In this document: piece by piece, positions 47,838 through 56,030 of the stretch | Position numbering within the stretch: position 1 is the stretch's first letter | Layout: each line of letters starts with the position of its first letter | From: Leifsonia xyli subsp. cynodontis DSM 46306 | GTDB lineage: Bacteria; Actinomycetota; Actinomycetes; Actinomycetales; Microbacteriaceae | Direction of reading: 5' to 3' | DNA: 64,000 bases | Assembly (NCBI RefSeq): GCF_000470775.1 | Contig: NC_022438.1 | Location: forward strand, 2,294,001-2,358,000 | Notes under the pieces: generated by a model | Seen by the model: only the letters and a program-made list of their open reading frames with translations | Database searches by the model: none | Told to the model about the DNA's origin: nothing | Made by a program: the position numbers and the translations under genes

Positions 47838-49328
47838 GTGAGCACACGACTGCCTGCGTCCCTCAACGCGCTTCTCGCCGGACTCATCCTGATGGGATCC
47901 ATGGCGCCCACCGCATCTCCCCCTGCGAGCCCAGTCTTGGCAGCGACCCCGACGACCTCTGCGGTCGCCGCGGGCGACCGTCGAGACGTGACGGAACCGA
48001 GCGCCCCCGACACGGTGTGCGCCACCGTGACCGCGCAGCTTTCCATGCCCGGCGGGAAGGCGAGCGACGCGGGTGAGGCATCGCCGCCCGACACCGCGCG
48101 CATCCAGCACGCGCTCGATGCGTGCGCGCAGAAAGGGACGGACGTCGTCGCCGTGCGTCTGAGCCCAACGCCGGATGCGGCGGCTTTCCTGAGTGGGCCA
48201 CTGACCGTGCGCGAGGGGGAGGTGCTGCTGGTGGACGCGGGAGTTGTCCTCTATGCATCGCGCAATCCCGCCGACTACCAGGTCGACGACCACCCGGCCT
48301 GCGGCACCATCTCCAAGAAAGGCGGCGGATGTGCGCCCTTCGTCACTCTCGCGGGTGCGCACAGCGGCATCGAGTCGGTCCCCGCGGCCGACAGGTCGCA
48401 GGGGCGCATCGACGGCCGCGGCGGGAGCACGATGCTGGGCGCGGCGCGGAGCTGGTGGGATCTCGCGGCTGCCGCGAAGGGCCACGGGACGCAAAACGTG
48501 CCGCGGCTCATTCAGGCACGCGGGGTCGACGACGTCGTACTGCACGATGTCGACCTCGTCGACGCGCCGGGATTCCACGTCTCGTATCAGAACGGCGACG
48601 GCCTGACTGTGTGGGGTGTGCGCATCCAGACGCCGGCGGACGCCCGCAATACCGACGGCATCGACCCCGCCGGTGCGCAGGACGTGACGATCGCCGACTC
48701 GTGGATCATGGACGGTGACGACGGCATCGCGATCAAGGCTCTCTCTGCTCCCTCCGCCCATATCTCCGTCATCCGGGACCATTTCTTCGGCACCCACGGG
48801 ATCTCGATCGGCAGCGAGACGGAGGCGGGGGTCAGCGACGTGTTCGTGTCGGACGTCACCGTCAGCGGCAGGGATGCGTTCGGCAACGTCAGCGCCTCAT
48901 CGGCGGGCATCCGGATCAAGAGCTCGCCCAAGGCGGGCGGCCTCGTGCAGCAGGTGACGTATCGGAACATGTGCGTCGACGCCGTCAAGGCGCCGATCCA
49001 GTTCGATCCGAACTACGCGAACAGGACGGGATCGACGGTGCCGTGGTTCACCGACATCGTGATCGACGGGTTCCGGTCGTCGAACTCGCCGACCAACGCC
49101 GAGAGCATGCTCAAGGGACTCGACGAAGCGCATCCGCTCGCCCTGACGATGTCGAACGCCGTCGTGGACGCGCGTCACGTGACGGTCGCACTCGCGACCA
49201 TCTCGGCATCCGGAGTGACCTTCGGGGGCTTGCCGCTCGCCGTCAACCGGCCCGGCGTGGACGTGACGATAACTCCGGGGCAGCCGAACGCGCCCACCTG
49301 CACCTTCCCGACCTATCCCGCCCCCTGA
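47838..49328 (+). CDS. secreted GH28 polygalacturonase
   Basis: A 496-residue pectin-degrading glycosidase. An N-terminal export signal (LPASLNALLAGLILMGSMAP) is followed by a low-complexity linker and the right-handed beta-helix. Catalytic motifs: ARNTDGIDPAG (NTD), DSWIMDGDDGIAIK (DD), GTHGISIGSE (GHG replaced by THG), SSAGIRIKSSP (RIK). Start is GTG with a weak ribosome site. The IS21 end lies only 35 bases upstream, so the native promoter may be lost or replaced. It would cut homogalacturonan of plant walls; Gly-His-Gly changed to Thr-His-Gly keeps the essential His. Confidence 0.85.
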   Translation: MSTRLPASLNALLAGLILMGSMAPTASPPASPVLAATPTTSAVAAGDRRDVTEPSAPDTVCATVTAQLSMPGGKASDAGEASPPDTARIQHALDACAQKGTDVVAVRLSPTPDAAAFLSGPLTVREGEVLLVDAGVVLYASRNPADYQVDDHPACGTISKKGGGCAPFVTLAGAHSGIESVPAADRSQGRIDGRGGSTMLGAARSWWDLAAAAKGHGTQNVPRLIQARGVDDVVLHDVDLVDAPGFHVSYQNGDGLTVWGVRIQTPADARNTDGIDPAGAQDVTIADSWIMDGDDGIAIKALSAPSAHISVIRDHFFGTHGISIGSETEAGVSDVFVSDVTVSGRDAFGNVSASSAGIRIKSSPKAGGLVQQVTYRNMCVDAVKAPIQFDPNYANRTGSTVPWFTDIVIDGFRSSNSPTNAESMLKGLDEAHPLALTMSNAVVDARHVTVALATISASGVTFGGLPLAVNRPGVDVTITPGQPNAPTCTFPTYPAP

Positions 49329-49657
49329 CACTCGCAGCCTGCTGTGCCCTCGTCATGCCGCTCGGGCCCGCAACCACGTCGTTCCCCTTCACCGGCGCTC
49401 TTAGGGTTGCCAAGCGTTAGGCGGTCGAGGGTGTCCGCCGTGCGACTGGTGACATCTTTCAGCCAGGCGGTAAGGGAGGAAGTTCGCTTCTGGGCGGCAC
49501 GAATGTCAGCGGTCGCGGAGTTGAGCTCAGCGGCTGCTGATTGCAGATTCTCGGTGCTTGTCGATGCGGTGGCGCTTGCGTAGAAATTGTACGGGTGAGC
49601 CGTGTCGCCGGGCGTCAGGGCGATCAGTCCGGCCAGCCGGACTTCCGCGTTGTGCAA
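49313..49657 (-). CDS. hypothetical remnant, unknown
   Basis: Readable as HNAEVRLAGLIALTPGDTAH, TSTENLQSAAAELNSATADI, RAAQKRTSSLTAWLKDVTSR: mainly helical and without cysteines or membrane segments. The open frame continues some 60 bases upstream without an ATG, and its end overlaps the polygalacturonase end. Probably the middle of a decayed gene. Confidence 0.35.
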   Translation of the reverse strand: MHNAEVRLAGLIALTPGDTAHPYNFYASATASTSTENLQSAAAELNSATADIRAAQKRTSSLTAWLKDVTSRTADTLDRLTLGNPKSAGEGERRGCGPERHDEGTAGCECQGAG

Positions 49658-49869
49658 GGTTGTGCATTTCTCGGCTGGAAGGTTGGGCTGACCCCGGTGG
49701 TCGGCGGCAATGGTGGTGTCGGATTCGCGTCCAATGAGAACATGCCATCCTCAAACTGACATAAATCGATTATCGGCTATTTTTGGGGCGATTTTGGGTA
49801 CGATTGCGCGAGCTTTCCTTTTGTCGAAATTGCTACCCATCTCGCAGTCTGTGCGAGTAGCCTGGCGAT

Positions 49870-50262
49870 ATGACCACCACAACGACGCAGAAGCCTAGGA
49901 TGCGCGCGTACGACGACGCAGTGCGTTCGACATTTCCTGAGCTGGTCACCAAGCTCCGCGACATCATCGGCGTGCGCCTGGTCGCCTACATCGGCAACGT
50001 CAAGTCGACGAAGCCGGTAGCAGAGTGGGCCGTCGGCCCTCGGGAGCCCGGCGAGACCGACCGCGACCGGCTGTTCGTCGCCTACCAGATCGCGGCGTTG
50101 CTTCGCGAGCGGAAAGAAGCCGTCACGGTCCAGTCCTGGTTCAAGGGCATGAATCCCGCCCTCAACGATGCCTCTCCGGCGCGAGTGCTGCGCGAGGGCG
50201 ATCCGAACGAGGTTGGTCCGGAGGTGATGGCGGCCGCCAAGGCGTTCGCCTTCATTGGATGA
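49870..50262 (+). CDS. MbcA/ParS/Xre-type antitoxin (DUF2384)
   Basis: A 130-residue antitoxin partner of RES-domain toxins. The N-terminal half is helical and DNA-binding type; the C-terminal toxin-binding domain has VQSWFKGMNPALNDASPARV and VMAAAKAFAFIG, the conserved W-F-x-G-x-NP-x-L pattern. Intact. Its stop overlaps the RES start (ATGA), the usual order for MbcA-MbcT type pairs. It would neutralise the toxin and repress the operon. Confidence 0.85.
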   Translation: MTTTTTQKPRMRAYDDAVRSTFPELVTKLRDIIGVRLVAYIGNVKSTKPVAEWAVGPREPGETDRDRLFVAYQIAALLRERKEAVTVQSWFKGMNPALNDASPARVLREGDPNEVGPEVMAAAKAFAFIG

Positions 50263-50980
50263 CGGGGTTGGCGATCGCGGAGGTCTCCGAGCAAGTCTGG
50301 CGGGTGGGTTACCGACCCGACCCGTGGGCATGGGCGGACTGGCGCTACGCGAACGACGCAGGCCGGTTCAACGGCCGCTGGGACGACCAGCTCTGGCCGA
50401 GCTGTTCCGAACGCTCTACACCGGCGAGAGCTTGCTCGCCTGCCTGCTGGAAGTGCTGGCGCAGTTCCGGCCCGAGCCGCAAACGGACGCCGAGCTCGAT
50501 GAGATCGAGGACGAGGCCGGCGAGGTAGACCTCTATCCGGACGCTCCCTCTGGCACCGTCGGTTACGGATGGCTGGAGGAGCGTTTCGGCGGCAAGGTGG
50601 ACTAGACAGGCCGGTACTGCTTCGTCACACACAGCGAGAGCCTCGCGGCCATTCAAGCCAGCTTTCCGTTCGCTCGATTCAAGCTGACCCCGATCCTGCT
50701 CGACACCTCGGTCTTGAAGGACGCGCGACAGCGGGACCTCACTCGCTCGATCGCTCGGTGGATCTTCGAGCTGCGCGACCAGAACCAGAACGACCTGGTC
50801 GACGGGATCCAGTTCACCTCACGTTTCGGTGATGAGTACCGGATGTGGGCCGTCTTCGAGCGCGCAGCGGACCGCGAGACAAGCGAACGCCTGGCCAATG
50901 CTGAGACGTTCGAGCTGCGCCACGATACGCCCGAGATCGTCGATGCGTTCCGGCTTCACCGACTGCGCTGGCCGGACTAA
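50259..50980 (+). pseudogene. RES-domain toxin, frameshift and amber stop
   Basis: RES toxins break down NAD+ (established for MbcT-like members). Starts LAIAEVSEQVWRVGYRPDPW (conserved Arg), ANDAGRFNGRWDD. Frame is lost near 50395 and continues ELFRTLYTGESLLACLLEVL (conserved Tyr). TAG at 50603-50605 follows ERFGGKVD, then TGRYCFVTHSESLAAIQASF, IARWIFELRDQNQNDLVDGI and QFTSRFGDEYRMWAVFE to the TAA at 50978. Two independent lesions make it dead while its antitoxin stays intact. Confidence 0.85.
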
Positions 50981-50990
50981 GGCCGGCTCA

Positions 50991-51644
50991 GTGATTCGTA
51001 AGTGCTTCCGCGGCGAACTCGGTGATGAAGCACAGGTGAAGCACGCATTCCGTGTGGTTGAGGCGTTCCGGGCCGCTCATCAGGTCCCACTCGCCAAGGC
51101 CAACATGGGTCTGCGGTCGATGATCAAGACCGAAGGTTGTCAGGTTGAAGTCTCGCAGCGTCTCAAGCGATTCACGACGATCATCGACAAACTCACCGCC
51201 CGGGAGCAGACGCTTGCGCTCTCAGGGATGCAAGACATTGGCGGTTGCCGCGCCATCCTCGGCAGCGTCGAGGAGATCCGCCGTGTCGAGGCCCGGCTAC
51301 GCAAGCGCCGTCCCGTGACCAGATACAAGGATTACATCACTGACCCTCGCCTTTCAGGCTATCGCGGAGTGCATCTGGTTGTTAAGTATGATCAACGGTG
51401 TGTGGAGATCCAGCTACGCACCCCGCTCATGCATCTTTGGGCGATCACGGTCGAGCGCCAGTCGGCGCTCGTCGGTGAGAACCTCAAACAAGACGGATCT
51501 CATGCCGTCCAACAGTTGATGTCGGTGATGTCACGGGCAATGGCCATCGACGAGGCAGGCGAGACCATACCCAGCTCTTTACTCGAAGAGATCGAACGCC
51601 TTAGAGTTCAAGCAACTCCCTACCTCGAGAAAGGATCGGTGTGA
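50991..51644 (+). CDS. RelA/SpoT nucleotidyltransferase-domain protein
   Basis: A 217-residue single-domain member of the (p)ppGpp synthetase fold. VEVSQRLKRFTTIIDKL, MQDIGGCRAIL, RYKDYITDPRLSGYRGVHLV and VEIQLRTPLMHLWAITVE are the substrate and catalytic motifs (Asp and Glu present, G-loop Tyr in SGYRGVH). No HD hydrolase, TGS or ACT domain. Starts with GTG ten bases after the RES gene; its TGA overlaps the next ATG (TGATG). Small single-domain forms include alarmone synthetases and toxSAS toxins that pyrophosphorylate tRNA; the layout with a tiny partner favours the toxin type, by inference. Confidence 0.8.
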   Translation: MIRKCFRGELGDEAQVKHAFRVVEAFRAAHQVPLAKANMGLRSMIKTEGCQVEVSQRLKRFTTIIDKLTAREQTLALSGMQDIGGCRAILGSVEEIRRVEARLRKRRPVTRYKDYITDPRLSGYRGVHLVVKYDQRCVEIQLRTPLMHLWAITVERQSALVGENLKQDGSHAVQQLMSVMSRAMAIDEAGETIPSSLLEEIERLRVQATPYLEKGSV

Positions 51645-51913
51645 TGACGACTATCCAGCATTTCATTCTGGTGTTCGACCACTCCAAAGGTCACCTCACC
51701 GGCGAACCGCTCGAATACGGTCAGGACAGCGAGAGCGCCCTTGCCCGCTACTCCGAGCTTGAGGAAGAGTTCCGCAGCAACACGAACATGGACATCGTCC
51801 TCATCGGCTCGGACTCTCTCGATACCGTCAAGGTCACCCACGCCAACTACTTCGATGGGACCGCTGCGTTCGCGAAGTACCTGAACGACATTCAGGCACA
51901 ACGAACCAACTAA
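51644..51913 (+). CDS. small protein coupled to RelA/SpoT gene (putative antitoxin)
   Basis: An 89-residue soluble, acidic protein: TTIQHFILVFDHSKGHLTG, SALARYSELEEEFRSNTN, DIVLIGSDSLDTVKVTHANY. Start is ATG 51644 (GTG 51641 is an alternative), overlapping the RelA/SpoT stop, with AAAGGA upstream. No recognised domain, membrane segment or HTH. The overlap means coupled, near-equal synthesis, as in toxin-antitoxin pairs; it may bind or block the RelA/SpoT protein. Confidence 0.7.
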   Translation: MTTIQHFILVFDHSKGHLTGEPLEYGQDSESALARYSELEEEFRSNTNMDIVLIGSDSLDTVKVTHANYFDGTAAFAKYLNDIQAQRTN

Positions 51914-51969
51914 CCCCTCGCCCCACCCCAGCGGGAACACCACCCACAACCAGCTAACACCCGACACGC

Positions 51970-52014
51970 CCCGGCCCAGCCCCACCCCTCACACGGGTAG
52001 GCCGGGACGGTTTT
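51970..52014 (+). terminator. hairpin after the toxin-antitoxin operon
   Basis: CCCGGCC (51970-51976) pairs with GGCCGGG (52000-52006), followed by ACGGTTTTG. About 55 bases past the last stop of the operon; a plausible terminator. Confidence 0.45.
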
Positions 52015-52067
52015 GTGTTCTGCGCTGGCCTCAGCAATGGGGAGGGTCTGTCTCACAGTGGCGCGAT

Positions 52068-52235
52068 TCACGACCAAATCTCTGGGGTGTTCCAACCAGC
52101 GGGGAATCCCATTTCGGTGACGGCGTGGTTGGCGGGAATCTTGTTGATCAGGGCATGTAAGAAGAGTTGGCCGGTCGTTGTCCGCGTTGATGGTCGTTGG
52201 TCAGTAGGCGGGGATGCGTAGGGGCGCTCCGTCAT
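52068..52235 (-). pseudogene. Abi-family protein C-terminal fragment
   Basis: The end LFLHALINKIPANHAV followed by TEMGFPAGWNTPEIWS resembles the MGFPxxW...W ending of Abi_2-family abortive-infection proteins. Only about 37 codons look homologous; the upstream codons do not. A remnant of a defence gene, with moderate uncertainty about the family. Confidence 0.4.
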
Positions 52236-52345
52236 GCGACGACCGCCTGTAGTGCGCCAGCTGAGCGATGGGCGCTATGTTCTTGGCGTTACGCGCGTGA
52301 CGACACTGCCCCGATCGCAGAGGTTCCATGGCGGACACGAAACCC

Positions 52346-52384
52346 AAATGGCCTGCACACCTTGAAGAGGTATGCAGGCCATTT
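52346..52384. terminator. long hairpin (first of three)
   Basis: AAATGGCCTGCA pairs perfectly with TGCAGGCCATTT; the stem goes on with ACC/GGT to a small loop around TTGAAGA. It lies downstream of the minus-strand GH25 gene. Confidence 0.6.
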
Positions 52385-52385
52385 G

Positions 52386-52439
52386 CTGGAATTCAGACTT
52401 GGTGGGCCGGTTTCATCGGCCGACCAAGTGCAATTCCAG
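52386..52439. repeat. long interrupted hairpin (second of three)
   Basis: CTGGAATT/AATTCCAG, ACTTGGT/ACCAAGT and GGCCG/CGGCC form one 54-base stem with small bulges, one base after the previous hairpin. It is too elaborate for a simple terminator. Confidence 0.6.
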
Positions 52440-52442
52440 TGT

Positions 52443-52457
52443 CTCCTCCGAGAGGAG
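52443..52457. repeat. short hairpin (third of three)
   Basis: CTCCTC-CGA-GAGGAG directly after the second hairpin. Together the three cover about 110 bases between the Abi fragment and the GH25 stop. Confidence 0.5.
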
Positions 52458-52519
52458 GCTCGTGGCGCTGACTGTGATCAGTGGACACCGGGCTTGACAA
52501 TGCTGGAAGAGATGGCCAC

Positions 52520-53443
52520 CTAATGAACGTTATTGGAGAATCGCTTGAGCGCCAGCTTGGTGCCGTGGAAGAAGTCCTGGTCCCCGGGCAGGAGGCCGCC
52601 TGGGCCCGCGTAGGGGCTCGTGTTGTCCCAGTGCTGCCACAGCGTCCAGTGTTTCCACCCACCGGGCAATGCGCCGGGGCCGTCCGATACGTCCGAGACC
52701 CAGTTGGCGATGAACAGCGGGTAGGAGGCGAAGTCCGTGGTGTTGCCAGTGTACTCCTTCCACCAGGACGGGTTGGTGTAGATGACCGGCTTCACACCAC
52801 CCGTCCTCTTCTCCACCACGGAGACAAAATCGTGTATCCACTTGACGATGTCCGCCGGGGTCATCGCCTTACATTTCTTGATTGCCCACGGCTTCGTCAG
52901 GTCGTCGCAACGGTGCTCCAGGTCAAGCATGGGAGGCAGGATACGCTGAGTGGGCTCCCAGTTGTGGATGGTGTTCATAAAGTGCTTCGCCTGCGAAGTG
53001 CCGTCCGACCAGAACGGCCGTCCGAAGTGGTACGACCCGCGATAAAACCCGGCATTTTGGGCTCCCTTCCACTGCTTCTCGTACTGGGAGCTCACGTAGT
53101 CGTCGTCCTCGGTCGCTTTGATGTAAACGAAACGGGCACCCTTCGACGCCGCATCGCTCCAGTTGACGTCGGTCTGCCAGCCGCTCACATCATCGCCACG
53201 CACATAATCCAAAGGCGGAATTGGCCGCGGTCGTTGCCGCAACTCTTGGGAGCTTACATCGCGAGCGAGCGTGCTACCAGCGTGGTCTTGGGTGGGATCG
53301 CCACCGCCCCTGTCCGGCTCCGCCGCCGCGGCGGACAAAGAACCACCGAGCCCCACCGCCAGGATCGCGGCCATCACGGCCGAGACCATACCGACACGCA
53401 CCGAATGAGCTCGACGTCCTCGCATCATCTTTTGAACGTTCAT
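52520..53443 (-). CDS. secreted GH25 muramidase (lysozyme)
   Basis: About 307 residues. Start is ATG 53443 with GAGG nine bases upstream; a TTG at 53464 is an alternative. The signal peptide has MVSAVMAAILAVGLGGSLSA. GH25 motifs: VRGDDVSGWQTDVNW (Asp), ARFVYIKATEDDDYV, FYRGSYHFGRPF, ILPPMLDLEHRCDD (catalytic Asp and Glu, DLE), PVIYTNPSWWKEYTG. It cuts peptidoglycan glycan strands outside the cell. It may be for wall remodelling or attack on competitors; no phage genes are directly next to it. Confidence 0.9.
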   Translation of the reverse strand: MNVQKMMRGRRAHSVRVGMVSAVMAAILAVGLGGSLSAAAAEPDRGGGDPTQDHAGSTLARDVSSQELRQRPRPIPPLDYVRGDDVSGWQTDVNWSDAASKGARFVYIKATEDDDYVSSQYEKQWKGAQNAGFYRGSYHFGRPFWSDGTSQAKHFMNTIHNWEPTQRILPPMLDLEHRCDDLTKPWAIKKCKAMTPADIVKWIHDFVSVVEKRTGGVKPVIYTNPSWWKEYTGNTTDFASYPLFIANWVSDVSDGPGALPGGWKHWTLWQHWDNTSPYAGPGGLLPGDQDFFHGTKLALKRFSNNVH

Positions 53444-53938
53444 TAAGAATAACCTCGTTTTCAAAGAAAATCGGTGTATCTATGGAGAGCTATGACAATG
53501 CCACCGGCGCCGGCCGAGTGTCAATACCGGGTAAAGCAAACCGGGATCTTCTGGGGGACAAGTGAAGTCGTTCGTGATAACCAGCTATGACAAGGAGTCG
53601 CGTAGGACTGCTGAGGGTTTGGGTGATTCCTGATCTGTGGTGACCGGCGCGCGGACAGGGTGACACTGCGGCGGGTCGGGGTCAGAACAAGAACTGCTGC
53701 ACGCCTTTTGCATCCCGATGGTCGCGCCGAAAACTCACGAGCTCGCTGGCAGGTCGTTCCGCTGCCGCTCTGCTCGGCGTGCGTGGAACTACGCGACAGG
53801 CCAGACCTCCAGCCGTGTGCTCATATCCATTATATTATCACAGCGAAAAACACATCCACACGAGGACACCACCGGGCATACCCCCACACTTTGCCCACAC
53901 CCGACAAGGCTGCCACCTCGGGGAAAGCTTTACTCGGA
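53444..53938. other. intergenic, no gene recognised
   Basis: About 495 bases. The side near the GH25 start is AT-richer and should hold its promoter. The short open frames here have no recognisable features. An AT-rich patch near 53830-53860 stands out. Confidence 0.35.
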
Positions 53939-54193
53939 CTAGTCCCGCGTCCAGCGCGCGGCCGCGGCACCGAGTGCGACGAGAAGGGCGGTGGCCGCCA
54001 AGCCGATGAGGCCGATGCCGATGTAAGCGAGCGGGAGCGTGCCCATGTAGGGGTTCGAGAAGCCGACGAAGAGGAGGATCACCCCGAGCACTACTCCGAT
54101 CAAGGTAATGTAGACGAGCGCCATCATGAACGGATTCGCGCGCGGGATCTCGATCTTATCCGCATTGGGAACTATCGGCGTCTCGTTGCTCAC
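53939..54193 (-). CDS. small two-helix membrane protein
   Basis: An 84-residue protein from GTG 54193: SNETPIVPNADKIEIPRANP, then two helices (MALVYITLIGVVLGVILLFV and YIGIGLIGLAATALLVALGA) and the end ARWTRD. No known domain. It stands alone. Confidence 0.6.
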   Translation of the reverse strand: MSNETPIVPNADKIEIPRANPFMMALVYITLIGVVLGVILLFVGFSNPYMGTLPLAYIGIGLIGLAATALLVALGAAAARWTRD

Positions 54194-54344
54194 GCTCTGA
54201 GAGTAGCAGCGACCGGACAGTCTTGGGTACACCCCAGGGTGAGGGCAAACCCTAGCAGGTGTAGGCCAACCTACATGCTCTGTTTTAGCTTCCGCCACGA
54301 TTGGAATATGAAGTTTTCATTTCTAATTTTATAGCACTCTTTGT

Positions 54345-55062
54345 GTGCATTCTTGTAGAGTAATACTGAGGGCGCCTACTCTGGTTCGTGGGCGTAGTTC
54401 GTGGGTTTTCCTCGCGGCCCTGCTTCTCATCGTCGCTGTAGCGCTCGGGATTCCGCCGATCTACGGAGCCGTGGACCCCCTGCTTGGTGGCATCAATCTC
54501 GCTAACTACGCGTTAAGTAGTGCTGTGTTCGGGGCGTGCCTGTGTGCAGGCATCGCGGTTGCCGAGGCACATCGGCTCTCCGCAGCCAAGAAGATCCTGT
54601 GCGGGCCGGTGGGCGTGATCAGCCTTGCGCTCTTCATCGTCATAGAGTTCGTGTTGCTCATCTCCGCGGGGCTATCCCACAGCTCCGTGTCACTGGGCGG
54701 ATTTGAGGACCACTGGCAAGTTGGCCTGTACGCCACTCTCGGCCGCGTCTACCCCGGCATTGTGGCGGCGCTCCTGATCCCATCGATAGTCTCCACGCTC
54801 GGTCTGCCCGAGCGGGGATGGCGCGCGGGTGGTGTCTTTGGTTCTACTCGTATCCGTGAGCGGGATCCTACTCACGGCGCTGCTGACCCTGCTCATCGTG
54901 AGCGGATGGCTACCACAGGGAATGAACCCGATTGTCACTTATGTGACGTACGCCTCGATCGTTCTGTTTGCGCTGGCCAGGCTGGGAGGCTGGCTCACCC
55001 GCAATCGCCTACAGCACGAGGTAGACGATGAAAACGACCGCTCCCGCGAGTACACCGACTAA
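54345..55062 (+). pseudogene. polytopic membrane protein, frameshifted
   Basis: GTG 54345 opens HSCRVILRAPTLVRGRSSW and five helices (VFLAALLLIVAVALGIPPIY and others). Frame is lost near 54832; the rest is VSLVLLVSVSGILLTALLTL, GWLPQGMNPIVTYVTYASIV and a charged tail (VDDENDRSREYTD) to 55062. Function unknown. Its 3' end overlaps the convergent PAP2-like gene by 54 bases. Confidence 0.6.
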
Positions 55063-55596
55063 AACCTGCGCCGTCGTGTGCGCACGGACGACGATACGCG
55101 CCCACCCTAAAGTGATCACCGCCAGCCCGAGGAGAGCCGCAGCCCACCAGGGCATCACCGTGAATTGCAGCAGCCAAACGAACGCGGCGATAGCCATGTG
55201 GATAGACAGCTTCCACACCACATTGACTGCCATAACCACGATCAGCCCCACTGCGGAGGCGATTGTGAGTGAGGTCACCTCCCAGGGTGCGCGCACGCCG
55301 AGCAGGATCACGATGACGCCGAACACGACACCAAGGACACCAAGGAGGATCGGGAGCCGCTGTGACCGCTGCCCGACGAACCGGTCTGACACGCGCCCTT
55401 GTCGAGCGAGCCAGATCATTGCCAGGTACGGCACTACCGCCACGCCCAAAATCGGCAAGAGCGCCCACCATCCGGGTGCCGATCCGACCCAAAGGCCCGC
55501 TTCTACAAAAGCGACCGTGAGCAGCGGTGCCGGCCCGAACACCTCGGACAACAGATGCCCCAGCCGGTCGTTGCTTCGTCGTCGAGTGAGTGTCAT
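55009..55596 (-). CDS. PAP2-like membrane phosphatase family protein
   Basis: A 195-residue protein with about six helices. WKLSIHMAIAAF and GWARIVVRAHTTAQVLVGVL match the second and third PAP2 motifs (SxH and SRxxxxxHxxxD), though Asp is replaced by Gln and the first motif is weak, so activity is uncertain. It could hydrolyse a lipid or polyprenyl phosphate. Its start overlaps the stop of the upstream regulator (ATGA), so both are co-expressed. Confidence 0.7.
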   Translation of the reverse strand: MTLTRRRSNDRLGHLLSEVFGPAPLLTVAFVEAGLWVGSAPGWWALLPILGVAVVPYLAMIWLARQGRVSDRFVGQRSQRLPILLGVLGVVFGVIVILLGVRAPWEVTSLTIASAVGLIVVMAVNVVWKLSIHMAIAAFVWLLQFTVMPWWAAALLGLAVITLGWARIVVRAHTTAQVLVGVLAGAVVFIVYLVL

Positions 55597-55910
55597 CCGA
55601 GATGCTCCACGATTCCTTGGTCGATGTCGTGCGCCCGTTCAATGACTGCTCGTCGTATGCGCCGAGCGCGGACTACAACCGCTTCGATGAGCTCATACGG
55701 ATCAGCCGGAATTGCCGAGCAAATCGTCATGAACTCAACCATGGTGCATGAACGCCGCGAGTTCAGGATGCGATACACGGTGTCTTTCTTCAAGCCGGTG
55801 GTCTTGACCAGATCAACGGCATTCAGGCCGGCGTCCGTCAGCTCGGCGGTCAACTCGGCCGCGATAGCGCGATCAAGATACGACGCCAAGTCGTGATCGA
55901 AGATAAACAT
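55593..55910 (-). CDS. Xre-type helix-turn-helix protein
   Basis: A 105-residue protein: FIFDHDLASYLDRAIAAELT, VDLVKTTGLKKDTVYRILNS (HTH), RRSCTMVEFMTICSAI. A small DNA-binding protein of phage-repressor type. Transcribed away from the HTH gene that begins at 56031; the 120-base AT-rich gap between them is a likely shared operator. Confidence 0.7.
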   Translation of the reverse strand: MFIFDHDLASYLDRAIAAELTAELTDAGLNAVDLVKTTGLKKDTVYRILNSRRSCTMVEFMTICSAIPADPYELIEAVVVRARRIRRAVIERAHDIDQGIVEHLG

Positions 55911-56030
55911 CCAGCCATCATATCAAATCAGAGACCAGGTGATCTTTAACACGAATAATTCTCTAATTTGCGAACAAGGCTAACTGTGATGCATAATTCA
56001 AATGTTAACCAGCCGAGCCAAGGAAGCCCA
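55911..56030. promoter_or_regulatory. AT-rich divergent regulatory gap
   Basis: 120 bases between two divergent HTH genes, with AATAATTCTCTAATT and GCATAATTCAAATG stretches, far below the local GC content. AAGGAAG before ATG 56031 is a ribosome site for the interrupted rightward gene. Confidence 0.45.

Noticed and set aside
49870..51913. Retron, CBASS or other cyclic-nucleotide defence operon
   Set aside because: No reverse transcriptase, cyclase, TIR or effector motifs; the nucleotidyltransferase fold protein has RelA/SpoT motifs.
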